A DNA stretch of 38,021 nt from an uncultured Oscillospiraceae bacterium (GCA_905205085.1 CAJLCG010000010.1:1-38021); one strand, 5' to 3'. Counted from the first letter of the stretch, positions 13,910 through 23,153 are shown. The notes: generated by a model from the sequence alone, not told the origin. Made by a program: numbers and translations.

Positions 13910-15193
13910 ATGAATATGATTCAACTGGTGGAGGCCTTCAACCTCTTCCTGGCGGTTCTGTTCACGGTGGCCTATTTTTATCAGCTGGTCTATCTGGTGA
14001 TCGGTGTGATCCGCCGCAAGCACTGGAACCAGTCCCAGGATGCCAAGATCCATCGCTACGCCGCGGTGATTTCCGCCCGGAACGAGGCAGGCGTCATAGC
14101 AGAATTGATCCACTCATTAAAACAGCAGCGCTATCCTCAGGATTGCCTGGACGTCTATGTGGTGGCCGACAACTGCACTGACAACACCGCCGAGGTGTCC
14201 CGCCAGGCCGGCGCCATCGTCTACGAGCGTTTTAACCAGAACAAGAAGGGCAAGGGCTACGCCCTGGACTTCCTCTTCCGCACCCTGCACCATGAGGGCC
14301 GCGATAAGTACGACGGCTACATGATCTTTGACGCGGACAATCTGGTGGACCCCAACTTCACCGCTGAGATGAACAAGGTCTTTGACAGCGGAAATTACGG
14401 CGCCATCACCTGCTACCGCAACTCCCGCAACTTCGGCGACAACTGGATCTCCTCCGGCTACGCCATCTGGTTTTTGCGTGAGGCCCGTTTCCTCAACTTC
14501 CCCCGTATGCTTCTGGGCACCAACTGCCACGTCTCCGGCACCGGCTTTTTGATTAACGCCGACGTCATCCAGGAGAACGGCGGCTGGCCCTTCCATCTGC
14601 TCACCGAGGACATCGAGTTCTCCGTCAGCTGCGCCCTGAAGGGCCGCCGCATCGGCTACTGCGACAAGGCGGTCATCTACGACGAGCAGCCCACTACCTT
14701 CCGTCAGAGCTGGGATCAGCGCCTGCGCTGGTCCAAGGGCTTCTATCAGGTCAACGCCAACTACAGCGCTGCCCTGACCCGCGGCTTCCTGCGTAAGCCT
14801 ACCCGCCAGAGCTGGTCCTGCTACGACATGTTTATGACCGTGGCTCCCGGCATGCTGCTCACTCTGGTGACCCTGGCCTTTAACCTGGTGGTCTGCCTGG
14901 CCTGCTGGGGCCAGCCGGTGTACATCACCAACAAGATCCTGGCCGTGTCCGGCAGCTTTGCCTGCTCTACCGTAGTCAACTTCTACCTGGGCCTGCTGCT
15001 CTTCGGCGCTCTGACCGTACTCAGCGAGTGGAAGCAGATCCAGATTCCTACCTACAAGAAGATCCTGTACGTATTTACCTTCCCCATCTTCATGTTTACT
15101 TACGTCCCCATCTCCCTGGCCGCTCTGGTCCGGAAGGTGGAGTGGAAGCCCATCTATCACACCGGCAGCCAGAAGGCTCTGGGGAAGAGCTAA
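13910..15193 (+). CDS. Membrane-bound processive glycosyltransferase, family 2
   Basis: 427 residues from ATG 13910, which follows AAAGGTGA; an upstream in-frame ATG (13802) precedes the promoter and is rejected. An N-terminal membrane helix (about 8-33) is followed by a GT-A domain. Its motifs are AAVISARNEAG (51-61), DNCTDNT (87-93), DAD (141-143), TED (232-234) and Q-R-L-R-W (270-274). D,D,D,QxxRW is the signature of processive beta-glycosyltransferases such as cellulose, hyaluronan or poly-GlcNAc synthases. The C-terminal part has three or so membrane spans (about 307-425). It likely makes and extrudes a surface polysaccharide; the sugar is unknown. It stands as a single gene. Confidence 0.88.
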   Translation: MNMIQLVEAFNLFLAVLFTVAYFYQLVYLVIGVIRRKHWNQSQDAKIHRYAAVISARNEAGVIAELIHSLKQQRYPQDCLDVYVVADNCTDNTAEVSRQAGAIVYERFNQNKKGKGYALDFLFRTLHHEGRDKYDGYMIFDADNLVDPNFTAEMNKVFDSGNYGAITCYRNSRNFGDNWISSGYAIWFLREARFLNFPRMLLGTNCHVSGTGFLINADVIQENGGWPFHLLTEDIEFSVSCALKGRRIGYCDKAVIYDEQPTTFRQSWDQRLRWSKGFYQVNANYSAALTRGFLRKPTRQSWSCYDMFMTVAPGMLLTLVTLAFNLVVCLACWGQPVYITNKILAVSGSFACSTVVNFYLGLLLFGALTVLSEWKQIQIPTYKKILYVFTFPIFMFTYVPISLAALVRKVEWKPIYHTGSQKALGKS

Positions 15194-15200
15194 GACAAAC

Positions 15201-15234
15201 AAAAAGACGGACCGCATTGCGGTCCGTCTTTTTT
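15201..15234. terminator. Bidirectional terminator between the glycosyltransferase and YitT genes
   Basis: A-rich start, GACGGACCGC, loop ATT, GCGGTCCGTC, T-run: a perfect 15-bp stem with A/T tails on both sides, shared by the convergent genes. The YitT stop codon (15233-15235) touches it. Confidence 0.9.
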
Positions 15235-16105
15235 ATTCCAGATTTTGATCGCTGAGCCGGTGGAAGTCTTTGTTCTGTCCAAACACATGGGTGAGGGGGA
15301 ACACCTTGATAAAGCAGTCCACCCCCTGGTCCCGGATAAACTCCCGCAGCTGCACATACTCCCGGGAGTTGCACACGCAGTCCACCTGGGTCTTGGTCTG
15401 GCCGGAGTAGCTGCCGGTGACCTGGCTAAGGGTGGCGCTTTTGTGGATCTCATGGATGACAAAGGACTCAATGGCTTTGGAATTTTCACACACGATCTGG
15501 ATCTCATAGAGCTTGGGCCCCATGTTGAAGATCACATAGTTCATGCTGTTGACGTAGATGATCTGCCCCACCAGGGCGTAGGCCACCACATCCAGGCTGA
15601 AGCGCAGCAGCATCACCGCCATGATCATACCGTCCAGCGCCAGCAGGATGTGCTTGAGCTCCACCGCCTTAAGCACCTTGGTCTTGAGGATTTTGGCCAG
15701 GGTATCCGTCCCGCCGTAGGAGTAGCCCAGGCGGTATGTGATCCCCGCGCCCACGCCGTAGATGACGCCGAAAAACATGACGGCGATCAGCTTCTCCTTT
15801 AAAATGATCTCCACAGTCCAGTGGTTGAGCACCCACAGCACCATGGGATATAAAAAGGAGAGAAATAAAATATTGGACACCTCCCGGTAGCCCAAAGCCA
15901 CAAAGGTGAGCACCAGGATCAGGAGCATCAGTCCATAGTAGATCAGCGCATAGTTGATGCCGGTAACGGCTTGCGCTGTCATGGCAAGGCCGGTAATGCC
16001 TGTGACCACAAAGCCGTTGGGCAGAGCCACCCAGTTGACCGCGATACTGCAGATCACGCAGCTGAGCACCATGCTGACCAAGTCCTTGAACGAGATCTTT
16101 TTCAT
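15233..16105 (-). CDS. YitT-family membrane protein (DUF2179 C-terminal domain)
   Basis: A 290-residue protein; ATG 16103-16105 lies six bases after GGGAGG, and the longer in-frame starts overlap that site. Five hydrophobic helices occupy about 10-175, including LPNGFVVTGITGLAM near residue 30 and RLGYSYGGTDTLAKIL. A soluble DUF2179 domain (about 205-285) follows. YitT proteins are common in Bacillota with unresolved roles. It lies 65 bases downstream of the glucokinase gene on the same strand, so readthrough from that gene is likely. Confidence 0.88.
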   Translation of the reverse strand: MKKISFKDLVSMVLSCVICSIAVNWVALPNGFVVTGITGLAMTAQAVTGINYALIYYGLMLLILVLTFVALGYREVSNILFLSFLYPMVLWVLNHWTVEIILKEKLIAVMFFGVIYGVGAGITYRLGYSYGGTDTLAKILKTKVLKAVELKHILLALDGMIMAVMLLRFSLDVVAYALVGQIIYVNSMNYVIFNMGPKLYEIQIVCENSKAIESFVIHEIHKSATLSQVTGSYSGQTKTQVDCVCNSREYVQLREFIRDQGVDCFIKVFPLTHVFGQNKDFHRLSDQNLE

Positions 16106-16170
16106 TGCCATCCTCCCAGGCAAATCACAGGTATGTTGCCCAACTGTCCCTCAGACGGGGACACGGCAGG

Positions 16171-17151
16171 TTACAGATCCAGCTCCTCTTCCTCTTCCAG
16201 CTTCACTTCCTCAAAGAGCATGCGCACGCTGCCGTAGATACCCGCATCCTCGCCCAGCTCCGCCAGCACAAAGGGGGTGTTGCGGAAGGCGTGGAAGGCA
16301 TAGCGGCGGAAATAGGTCTCGATGGGCTTGAGAATGGCCATGCCGGCCTGGGCCATCTGACCGCCGATGACAAAGACCTGGGGATTGACGGTGCAGGCCA
16401 CGGCGGTGAGGGCCTGGCCCATGAGCTGGCCAAAGCGGTCCAGCACCTCAGAGGCGGCGGCGTCCCCCTTCTTGGCCGCCTGACAGATGGCCTTGGGGGT
16501 AATCTCCCCGTCCCGCAGCAGGCTGGGCTCCTCCGGACGCTCCTCCAGCACCAGCTGGGCCGTATGTACCAGGCCGGTATCGGAGCAGTACTGCTCCAGG
16601 CAGCCGTAGTTGCCGCAGGTGCAGCGCTCAGTCTCCTTGGGGTTGACGCACATGTGGCCGATCTCACCGGCGGCGCCGGTGCTGCCCACAAATACCTTGT
16701 TATCCACCACGATGCCGCTGCCGATGCCCACGCCCAGGGTGACCATGACGGCGCTGTTGTTCCACTGGGCGCCGCCCTGCCACATCTCGCCCAGGGTAGC
16801 GGCGTTGACGTCGTTGGCCACTTTCAGCTTCTCAATGGCGGGCTCCAGCTCCCGCACCGCCTGGGGCACATTCAGGATGTCCCAGCCCAGGTTGACGCAG
16901 CGCATCACGGTGCCGTCCTGGTCCACAGGGCCGGGCACACCCATGCCCACGCCTTCGACCACATCCCAGGTCAGGGAGCGCTCTGCCATCTTGGCCCGGA
17001 TGGCGTCCACCACATCGGCCAGCAGGTGGCTGCCATGGTCCTCCAGACGGGCGGGAATGGTCCACTTTTCTACCAAATTGCCTGTGGTCTGGAACAGACC
17101 GATCTTAATGGCGTTTCCGCCCAAATCTACGCCGAACGCATAGGGTTTCAT
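16171..17151 (-). CDS. glcK: ROK-family glucokinase
   Basis: A 326-residue sugar kinase; ATG 17149-17151 follows GGAGGAGAG. The phosphate-binding loop is FGVDLGGNAIKIG (6-18). The substrate and catalytic region is NDVNAATLGE (about 123-132), and TLGVGIGSGIV (about 148-158) is the second phosphate loop. The ROK zinc motif G-H-M-C-x10-C-x-C-G-x3-C-L-E-Q-Y is intact. There is no DNA-binding domain, so it is an enzyme, most likely phosphorylating glucose. The acidic tail (KLEEEEELDL) is unremarkable. It precedes YitT; its leader holds a TCTCCGC/GCGGAGA hairpin (17211-17230) and a -10 TATAAT at 17246-17241. Confidence 0.9.
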   Translation of the reverse strand: MKPYAFGVDLGGNAIKIGLFQTTGNLVEKWTIPARLEDHGSHLLADVVDAIRAKMAERSLTWDVVEGVGMGVPGPVDQDGTVMRCVNLGWDILNVPQAVRELEPAIEKLKVANDVNAATLGEMWQGGAQWNNSAVMVTLGVGIGSGIVVDNKVFVGSTGAAGEIGHMCVNPKETERCTCGNYGCLEQYCSDTGLVHTAQLVLEERPEEPSLLRDGEITPKAICQAAKKGDAAASEVLDRFGQLMGQALTAVACTVNPQVFVIGGQMAQAGMAILKPIETYFRRYAFHAFRNTPFVLAELGEDAGIYGSVRMLFEEVKLEEEEELDL

Positions 17152-17240
17152 GTGCCTCTCCTCCTCAATAATTCCATGGTATGATTGGGGAACTGCTCGC
17201 TTCCTTGCTCTCTCCGCCCCTTAGCGGAGAACTTAATGCC

Positions 17241-17246
17241 ATTATA
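17241..17246 (-). promoter_or_regulatory. -10 element of the glucokinase gene
   Basis: TATAAT on the minus strand, 90 bases before the start codon. No good -35 is visible, so an activator or another element may help. Confidence 0.4.
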
Positions 17247-17309
17247 ATATACAACGGTGGAAAATGGAAGAAAATTGCCGCCGCCTTGCAAAAGAATTTT
17301 TAGCCAACA

Positions 17310-17344
17310 AAAAACGGGGCGCTGTCTGGCAGCGCCCCGTTTTT
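17310..17344 (-). terminator. Terminator of the sugar operon
   Basis: AAAAACGGGGCGCTG (17310-17324), loop of five, CAGCGCCCCGTTTTT (17330-17344). On the minus strand it closes the operon that ends with the isomerase-like gene. Confidence 0.85.
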
Positions 17345-17354
17345 GGATTGGGGA

Positions 17355-18827
17355 TTACTGGAAGGGATTCTCGGTGGGATAGGGCAGGCTCTTGGGCTGG
17401 TTGTAGGCGATGTCGGAGACGCCAAAGTACTTGAGCACCTCAAACAGCGCCTTGCCGCAGTGGGCGAAGGCCACCGCGCCATGGTGGGGATAGCGCTTCT
17501 GGATGAGCACGTGGCGGTAGAAGCGGCCCATCTCCGGGATGGCAAACACGCCGATGCCGCCGAAGGAACGGGTGGCCACAGGCAGCACCTCGCCCTGGGC
17601 GATGTAGGAGCGCAGGTTCCCCTCGCTGTCACACTGCAGGCGATAGAAGGTGATCTCGCCGGGGGCGATGTCGCCCTCCAGGGTGCCGCGGGTAAAGTCG
17701 GGGGTGCCGCCGTTCTCCAGCAGGCGGTTCTGGATGAGCTGATACTTCACCGCGCAGCCGTCGCACATCTTGCAGCTGGGGGTGTTGCCGCAGTGGAAGC
17801 CCATGAAGGTGTCCTTGATGTCATAGTCAAACTTGCCGGCGATGTCCTCGTCGTAGATGTACTTGGGCACGGAGTTGTTGATGTCCAGCAGAGTGATGGC
17901 GTCGCCGGTGATGCAGGCGCCGATGTACTCGCTCAAAGCGCCGTAGATATCCACCTCGCAGGCCACGGGGATGCCCCGGGAGGCCAGGCGGGAGTTTACA
18001 TAGCAGGGCTCAAAGCCGAACTGCTCGGGGAAGGCGGGCCAGCACTTGTCAGCAAAGGCCACATACTGCCGCGCGCCCTTGTGCTGCTCGGCCCAGTCCA
18101 GCAGGGTCAGCTCAAACTGAGCCATCCGCTCCAGCAGGTCGGGGTAGGTGCGCTCGCCCATCTCCTTCTGCATGTCGGCCACTACCTCAGGGATGCGCTG
18201 GTCCCCGGCGTGGGCCTTGTAGGCTACCAGCAGGTCCAGCTCGGAGTTCTCCTCCACTTCCACGCCCAGCTCGTACAGGCCCTTGATGGGGGCGTTGCAG
18301 GCGAAGAAGTCCTGGGGACGGGGGCCAAAGGTGATGATCTTCAGATTTCTAACACCGATGATAGCCCGGGCGATGGGGACAAACTCCCGGATCATGTCGG
18401 CGCACTCCTGGGCGGTGCCCACGGGGTACTCAGGCAGGTAGGCCTTCAGGTGGCGCATGCCCAGATTGTAAGAGCAGTTGAGCACGCCGCAGTAGGCGTC
18501 GCCGCGGCCGTTGATCATATCGCCGTCGCCCTCAGCAGCGGCCACGTACATGGTGGGGCCGTCAAACTTCTGGCACAGGATGGTCTCGGGGGTCTCGGGA
18601 CCGAAGTTGCCCAGGAACACCACCAGGGCGTTGACACCGTGGGCCTTCACGTCATCCAGGGCCTTCAGAGCGTCGGCCTCGTTCTCCACGGTGATGGGGC
18701 ACTCATACAGGCCCTCGCCGTAGGCGGAGACGATATTCTGGCGACGCTGGGTGGACAGGGCGATGGGGAAGCAGTCGCGGGACACGGCAATGATGCCCAG
18801 CTTGACCTCAGGAATATTGGCAAACAT
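17355..18827 (-). CDS. L-fucose/L-arabinose-isomerase-fold sugar isomerase
   Basis: 490 residues from ATG 18825-18827 (AGAGAGG upstream; the longer frame into the previous gene is rejected). The fold is that of FucI/AraA ketol isomerases: an N-terminal Rossmann-like part (about 8-170) and a C-terminal catalytic part. C-E-V-D-I-Y-G (290-296) and L-L-D-I-N-N-S (313-319) match the metal-binding Glu and Asp of FucI; His residues at 345 and 448-449 are candidate third ligands. Unusually, C346, C352, C355 and C358 form C-x5-C-x2-C-x2-C around residue 350. It is the last gene of an operon with xylulokinase and a monosaccharide importer, so it probably isomerises the imported aldose to a ketose. Whether that is xylose, arabinose or fucose is not decidable. 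Confidence 0.75.
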   Translation of the reverse strand: MFANIPEVKLGIIAVSRDCFPIALSTQRRQNIVSAYGEGLYECPITVENEADALKALDDVKAHGVNALVVFLGNFGPETPETILCQKFDGPTMYVAAAEGDGDMINGRGDAYCGVLNCSYNLGMRHLKAYLPEYPVGTAQECADMIREFVPIARAIIGVRNLKIITFGPRPQDFFACNAPIKGLYELGVEVEENSELDLLVAYKAHAGDQRIPEVVADMQKEMGERTYPDLLERMAQFELTLLDWAEQHKGARQYVAFADKCWPAFPEQFGFEPCYVNSRLASRGIPVACEVDIYGALSEYIGACITGDAITLLDINNSVPKYIYDEDIAGKFDYDIKDTFMGFHCGNTPSCKMCDGCAVKYQLIQNRLLENGGTPDFTRGTLEGDIAPGEITFYRLQCDSEGNLRSYIAQGEVLPVATRSFGGIGVFAIPEMGRFYRHVLIQKRYPHHGAVAFAHCGKALFEVLKYFGVSDIAYNQPKSLPYPTENPFQ

Positions 18828-18859
18828 GATAATCAGACCTCTCTTTTCAAATCTACCGC

Positions 18860-19495
18860 TTACAGATCGGCGGCAATATCCACGTTGATGCCATCTAGCC
18901 GCACGGGCGCGCCCTGGGCGGCCTCGCTGCTGTCGGCGTGGGCCAGCAGCCACTTGTTGCAGGCCCACAGGGTCTCATCCTCCCCGTTGAGGGGGGTGAT
19001 GGCAGGCTTGGGGCCGTTGGTGCCACGGGGCAGCGCGATGACCACCTGGAAGCCGGCCCCGGGGGCGGCGGAGCAGGGGGCATAGTGCAGGGTGGTGGCG
19101 TATACCTCCACCACCGCGCCGGCGGGAGCCCGGAAGGCCTTCACCTTGGCGGTATCCAGACGGCCGTCTACCATGTCATCTTCCTTGGCCACCAGGAGGA
19201 TAAAGTCCTGGGCGCCGATGTTCAGCTCACTGTCCCGGTGGTACTCCAGGCAGTTGAGACGGGTATTATGTCCGTTGCACCACCCCAGCTGGATGGGCAT
19301 GCCGCCGTAGGCGTTGGAGGCAAACTGTCCGGCGATGGGCAGCGCCTCCAGCTCGGGCTGAGAGGGGACGTAGTCCACCCCATCGGGTACGGGAGTCACC
19401 GCCTTCAGGGTGTCCGTCAGAGCGGCGGTGTCGTAGCCTCCCAGCACCTTGCCGTAGGGGGCAAAGGCGGCGTCAAAGACTGAATGGATGATCAT
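18860..19495 (-). CDS. DUF4867 family protein
   Basis: A 211-residue cytosolic protein of the DUF4867 type, with a cupin-like look: LGWCNGHNTRLNCLEYHRDSE (about 73-93) carries His/Glu candidates for a metal site, and VVEVYATTLHYAPC (about 127-140) forms a second one. It lies between the YczE-like gene and the isomerase-like gene, 32 bases before the latter. This suggests an accessory step in the same sugar pathway, perhaps as a mutarotase, isomerase or lyase (inference only). No characterised relative is known to me. Confidence 0.7.
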   Translation of the reverse strand: MIIHSVFDAAFAPYGKVLGGYDTAALTDTLKAVTPVPDGVDYVPSQPELEALPIAGQFASNAYGGMPIQLGWCNGHNTRLNCLEYHRDSELNIGAQDFILLVAKEDDMVDGRLDTAKVKAFRAPAGAVVEVYATTLHYAPCSAAPGAGFQVVIALPRGTNGPKPAITPLNGEDETLWACNKWLLAHADSSEAAQGAPVRLDGINVDIAADL

Positions 19496-19506
19496 AGCTT
19501 ATCACC

Positions 19507-20181
19507 TCAAGACCGGGAGCGCACTCCCGCAAATTGATTCAAAACACACACACAAATTTTTTCACTCACAGGGAAAAACAGCTGGGCGGCGGGGCCCACC
19601 AAAAAGGCGCAGATGATGGTGCCCACCCCCACCACACCCCCCAGGGCAAAGCCCACCAGGGCGAAGGTGAGGTCCACCCCGATCCGCACCGGACCGAAGG
19701 GTTTCCCGCTCTTGTCGCTGAGCACCACTGCCACCAGGTCGTTGGGGCCGGTGCCCGCCTGGGAACGGATGACGATGGTCATACCGAAGGCCAGGATCAC
19801 ACAGCCCACCGCCAGCAGGGGCACCCGGACCGCCAGGGGCAGGGTCTCGTTGAGAAAAGGGGAGAGCCACAGGGTGTACACATCGATGATGGGGCCGCCC
19901 AGGGCCATGCACAGTACCGTCCCGATGCCCACATAGCTGCGGTCCACCACCAGCAGCACCACCATAATGAGCAGCGACACCAGCAGATGGACCCGGCCAT
20001 GGGTCATTCCAGCCCAGTCCGGCCAGGGGAGGGCCCGGAACAGGCCCTGAACAAAGACGTTAAAGGGGTCGGACCCCAGGTTGGTCTGGAGAAAGAGGGT
20101 CACGCCCAGGTGGGCGATCCACAGGCCAAGGAGCAGCAGCACCACCCGCACGGCCATTTCCCGAAGGGAGCGACGGTTCAC
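19507..20181 (-). CDS. YczE/YyaS-like integral membrane protein
   Basis: A 224-residue protein with about five transmembrane helices. The N-terminal segment LGVTLFLQTNLGSDPFNVFVQGL and the later SQAGTGPNDLVAVVLS are typical of the YczE group, distantly related to YitT. The start is a GTG at 20179-20181 that overlaps the TGA of the gene before it (GTGA), with GGAGGAG upstream, so translation is coupled. Function is unknown. A membrane protein of this kind inside a sugar-catabolic operon is unusual. Confidence 0.8.
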   Translation of the reverse strand: MNRRSLREMAVRVVLLLLGLWIAHLGVTLFLQTNLGSDPFNVFVQGLFRALPWPDWAGMTHGRVHLLVSLLIMVVLLVVDRSYVGIGTVLCMALGGPIIDVYTLWLSPFLNETLPLAVRVPLLAVGCVILAFGMTIVIRSQAGTGPNDLVAVVLSDKSGKPFGPVRIGVDLTFALVGFALGGVVGVGTIICAFLVGPAAQLFFPVSEKICVCVLNQFAGVRSRS

Positions 20182-20423
20182 GGCTCCTCCTCCGACGATG
20201 CGTCTTTCTTTTCCTGTCGAGCCTTGCGCTCCTTAAAGTAGCGCACCAGGGCGTAGTCACAGAAGCCCAGGCCGCCCAGGCCCAGGATACCGCCTCCGAC
20301 ATAGGCGACCACATCGCTCATGCCGGTATCTCCCGCCATCTGGGCGGAGATCAGCATGTAGGCCAGATACGCCAGGTACAGCCCTACGGCCAGGCGCAGG
20401 ATCAGATGTCCCTCTTCGTTCAT
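20178..20423 (-). CDS. Small two-helix membrane protein
   Basis: 81 residues; ATG 20421-20423 follows AAGGAGG. There are two hydrophobic stretches (about 8-28 and 38-58), the second rich in glycine (YVGGGILGLGGLGF). A basic linker and an acidic tail (EKKDASSEEEP) follow. No family is recognised. Overlap with the YczE-like gene suggests the two proteins work together. It starts 22 bases after xylulokinase. Confidence 0.7.
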   Translation of the reverse strand: MNEEGHLILRLAVGLYLAYLAYMLISAQMAGDTGMSDVVAYVGGGILGLGGLGFCDYALVRYFKERKARQEKKDASSEEEP

Positions 20424-20445
20424 GTACGCCCCTCCTTGTTATGCT

Positions 20446-21921
20446 TTACAGCAGCTGAGGGTAGAGCCCCTTCAGCGTGGGATAAATTTTGGCAAACTGC
20501 TGGTAGCGCTGCTCATAGCGCGCGGCGATCTCCGGGTCGGGCCGGACGGTGTCCGCCACCTTCACCAGCTTGTCGCACACCGCCTGCACGCTGGGGTAGG
20601 CCCCGCAGGCCACCATAGCCAGCATGGCGCCGCCCATGCCGGGCCCCTGCTCAGAGGCGGGGGTGTCCAGCTCTACGTTGAGCACATTGGCCATGATCTT
20701 TTTCCACAGGGGGCTCTTGGCGCCGCCGCCGCAGATCATGCTGCGCTTGATATCCAGCCCCAGGGACCGGGCCACCTCAAAGCTGTCCCGGATGGCAAAG
20801 GCCACTCCCTCCAGCACCGCCTGGGTCAGGTCGGTGCGGCTGGTGTCCATGGTCATGCCGATAAAGACGCTGCGGGCGTTGGTATCGTTGATGGGGGAGC
20901 GCTCCCCCATGAGGTAGGGCAAAAAGTACACGTGGTTGCGGCCCAGCTTGTCGTCGGTGATGTCCTTCTGGGCCCCGGCGTAGTCCTGAGAGCCCAGGAT
21001 GTCGTCCATCCACCACTTGTTGCAGCTGGCAGCGGAGAGCATGCAGCCCATCAGGTGGTAGCAGCCGTCGGCGTGGGCAAAGGCGTGCAGGGCGTTGTGG
21101 GGGTCCACCCCGAAGTGGTCGCTGGAGATAAACAGGGTGCCCGAGGTACCCAGGGAGATGTTGCATCCCCCCGCGCCCACCGTGCCGGTGCCTACGGCGG
21201 CGGCGGCGTTGTCTCCCGCGCCGGCACACACCACCACGTTCTCGGGCAGGCCCAGTTTCTGAGCCATCTCAGGCAGCAGGGTGCCTACCGCCTCATAGCT
21301 CTCAAAGAGCTTGGGCATCTGGCTCTCGGTGATGCCGCAGATGTCCAGCATCTCCCGGCTCCAGCACTTGTGCTCCACGTCTAGCAGCAGCATGCCGCTG
21401 GCGTCGGAGTAATCGGTGCAGTGGACGCCGGTGAGGATGTAGTTGATGTAATCCTTGGGGAGCATGATCTTGCGGATGCGCTGGAAATTCTCCGGCTCGT
21501 GCTTCTTCATCCACAGGATCTTGGGGGCGGTGAAGCCGGCGAAGGCGATGTTGGCGGTGAGAGCGGACAGCTTCTCCCGTCCCACCGCCTCGTTGAGGTA
21601 GTCCACCTCCTGGGCGGTGCGCCCGTCGTTCCACAGGATGGCCGGGCGGATCACCTGGTCGTGCTCATCCAGCACCACCAGGCCGTGCATCTGACCGCCG
21701 GCCCCGATGCCCGCCACCTGGGACTTGTCAAAGCCCTCCAGCAGGGCGGGGACCCCCTCCAATACGGCAGCTTTCCAGTCCTCCGGATTCTGCTGGCTCC
21801 AGCCGGGCTGAGGGAATTCCAGGGGGTACTCCCGGGAGATCTCGTTCTTGATTTGGCCCTCCTCATCCATTAGGAGCAGCTTCACCGCAGAGGTTCCCAG
21901 ATCAATTCCAATATACAACAT
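20446..21921 (-). CDS. xylB: Xylulokinase (FGGY carbohydrate kinase)
   Basis: 491 residues from ATG 21919-21921, six bases after GGAGG (a TTG four codons earlier overlaps that site). Both FGGY domains are present: YIGIDLGTSAVKLLLMD (3-19) is the phosphate loop; GAGGQMHGLVVLDE (about 73-86) and ILWNDGRT (about 95-102) are xylulokinase signatures, with D99 the likely catalytic base. GAGDNAAAAVGTG (about 230) and GGGAKSPLWKKIMANVLN (about 393-410) are the nucleotide motifs. It phosphorylates D-xylulose for the pentose phosphate route. It follows the ABC permease by 32 bases. Confidence 0.9.
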   Translation of the reverse strand: MLYIGIDLGTSAVKLLLMDEEGQIKNEISREYPLEFPQPGWSQQNPEDWKAAVLEGVPALLEGFDKSQVAGIGAGGQMHGLVVLDEHDQVIRPAILWNDGRTAQEVDYLNEAVGREKLSALTANIAFAGFTAPKILWMKKHEPENFQRIRKIMLPKDYINYILTGVHCTDYSDASGMLLLDVEHKCWSREMLDICGITESQMPKLFESYEAVGTLLPEMAQKLGLPENVVVCAGAGDNAAAAVGTGTVGAGGCNISLGTSGTLFISSDHFGVDPHNALHAFAHADGCYHLMGCMLSAASCNKWWMDDILGSQDYAGAQKDITDDKLGRNHVYFLPYLMGERSPINDTNARSVFIGMTMDTSRTDLTQAVLEGVAFAIRDSFEVARSLGLDIKRSMICGGGAKSPLWKKIMANVLNVELDTPASEQGPGMGGAMLAMVACGAYPSVQAVCDKLVKVADTVRPDPEIAARYEQRYQQFAKIYPTLKGLYPQLL

Positions 21922-21953
21922 AGTTTCCTCCAAAAGGCAACGGATCGAAGTGT

Positions 21954-23126
21954 TTACTTTCCAGACTTGCGGCTGGTGACCACGTCGAAGATAACCGCGA
22001 CCAGCAGCACGCCGCCCTTGACCACATACTGCCAGGAGTCGCCGATGCCCAGGATGGACATGCCCATGTTGATCACGCCCAGCAGCAGAGCGCCGATGAC
22101 CACGCCGCCCACGGTGCCGCTGCCGCCGTAAGCGGAAGCGCCGCCGATGAAGCAGGCGCCAATGGCGTCCATCTCAAAGGAGGTACCGGTGGAGCCGTTG
22201 ACAGAACCCACACGGGCCGCGTTGAGCAGGCCGCACAGGCCGGCCAGCAGGCCCATGTTGGCATAGGCGATGAAGTAGATCTTATCGGTGTTGATACCGG
22301 AGAGCTTGGTGGCCTTCTCATTGCCGCCAACCGCGTAGAAGTAACGGCCGAAGGCAGTCTTGGCGGTGATGAAGTTGTAGATGAGGCAGATGGCAACCAC
22401 CCACACCAGCATAACGGAGATGCCGCGGTACTGGCTGAGCAGGTAGCAGTAGTAGAGGATCAGAGCGGCAATAATTCCAGCCTTCAGATAATCCCACACC
22501 ATGGAGTTCTGACGATAGCCGTTTTTGGCCCGCTCCCGGCGTGTTTTTGCCGTGCTGAACAGGACAAACAGGGCAGCCACTACACCGATGATCAGAGCAG
22601 AATAGACGGTGTCGCCGTCATCCAGGCCGGGGATCTTGATGTACATGGTGAAGATGTTCAGGAAGGTGGAGTCCTGGATGGCCACGGTCTTGTTATCCAG
22701 GATCAGACGGCCGATGCCGCGGAAGATAAACATGCCGCCCAGGGTGGTGATGAAGGGGGGGATGCGGACATAGCCGATCCAGTAGCCCTGCCACACGCCC
22801 ACCAGCAGGCCGGCCACCAGGCAGACCACGATGGTGAGGATGGGGTTCATGGACATGTTGGTGATCATCACGGCAGCCAGGCCGCCCACCAGGCAGATCA
22901 CCGAGCCGATGGACAGATCGATGTTGCCGCCGGTGAGGATACACAGCAGCATGCCGCAGGCCATGACCAGCACGTAGCCGTTTTGCAGCATCAGGTTGGA
23001 CATGTTCTGGGGATACAGCAGACGCCAGTCAGTCAGATAAGCAAACAGAACAAACACGATCACCAGTGCGATGACCATGGCGTATTTCGTGAGGAAATTT
23101 GAAGCTTTGTTGGTCGTTCCTTTCAT
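21954..23126 (-). CDS. mmsB: Multiple-monosaccharide ABC transporter permease (MmsB/GguB-like)
   Basis: 390 residues from ATG 23124-23126, ten bases after GGGAG; a GTG three codons upstream is too close to that site. The protein is almost wholly hydrophobic (about ten helices) and belongs to the BPD_transp_2 family of ribose/xylose-type permeases. Conserved stretches include TGGNIDLSIGSVICLVGG, IPPFITTLGGMFIFRG, FGRYFYAVGGNEKATKLSGI and GACFIGGASAYGGSGTVGGVVIG. The sequence is closer to GguB/MmsB than to RbsC. It forms the membrane channel with MmsA and ChvE. Confidence 0.9.
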   Translation of the reverse strand: MKGTTNKASNFLTKYAMVIALVIVFVLFAYLTDWRLLYPQNMSNLMLQNGYVLVMACGMLLCILTGGNIDLSIGSVICLVGGLAAVMITNMSMNPILTIVVCLVAGLLVGVWQGYWIGYVRIPPFITTLGGMFIFRGIGRLILDNKTVAIQDSTFLNIFTMYIKIPGLDDGDTVYSALIIGVVAALFVLFSTAKTRRERAKNGYRQNSMVWDYLKAGIIAALILYYCYLLSQYRGISVMLVWVVAICLIYNFITAKTAFGRYFYAVGGNEKATKLSGINTDKIYFIAYANMGLLAGLCGLLNAARVGSVNGSTGTSFEMDAIGACFIGGASAYGGSGTVGGVVIGALLLGVINMGMSILGIGDSWQYVVKGGVLLVAVIFDVVTSRKSGK

Positions 23127-23153
23127 GGATGTCACACTCCCTATTCCATGTGA

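Noticed and set aside
18828..18968. N-terminal extension of the isomerase-like protein
   Set aside because: It overlaps the end of the DUF4867 gene in another frame and is Arg/Gly-rich shadow sequence; ATG 18827 starts the conserved fold.
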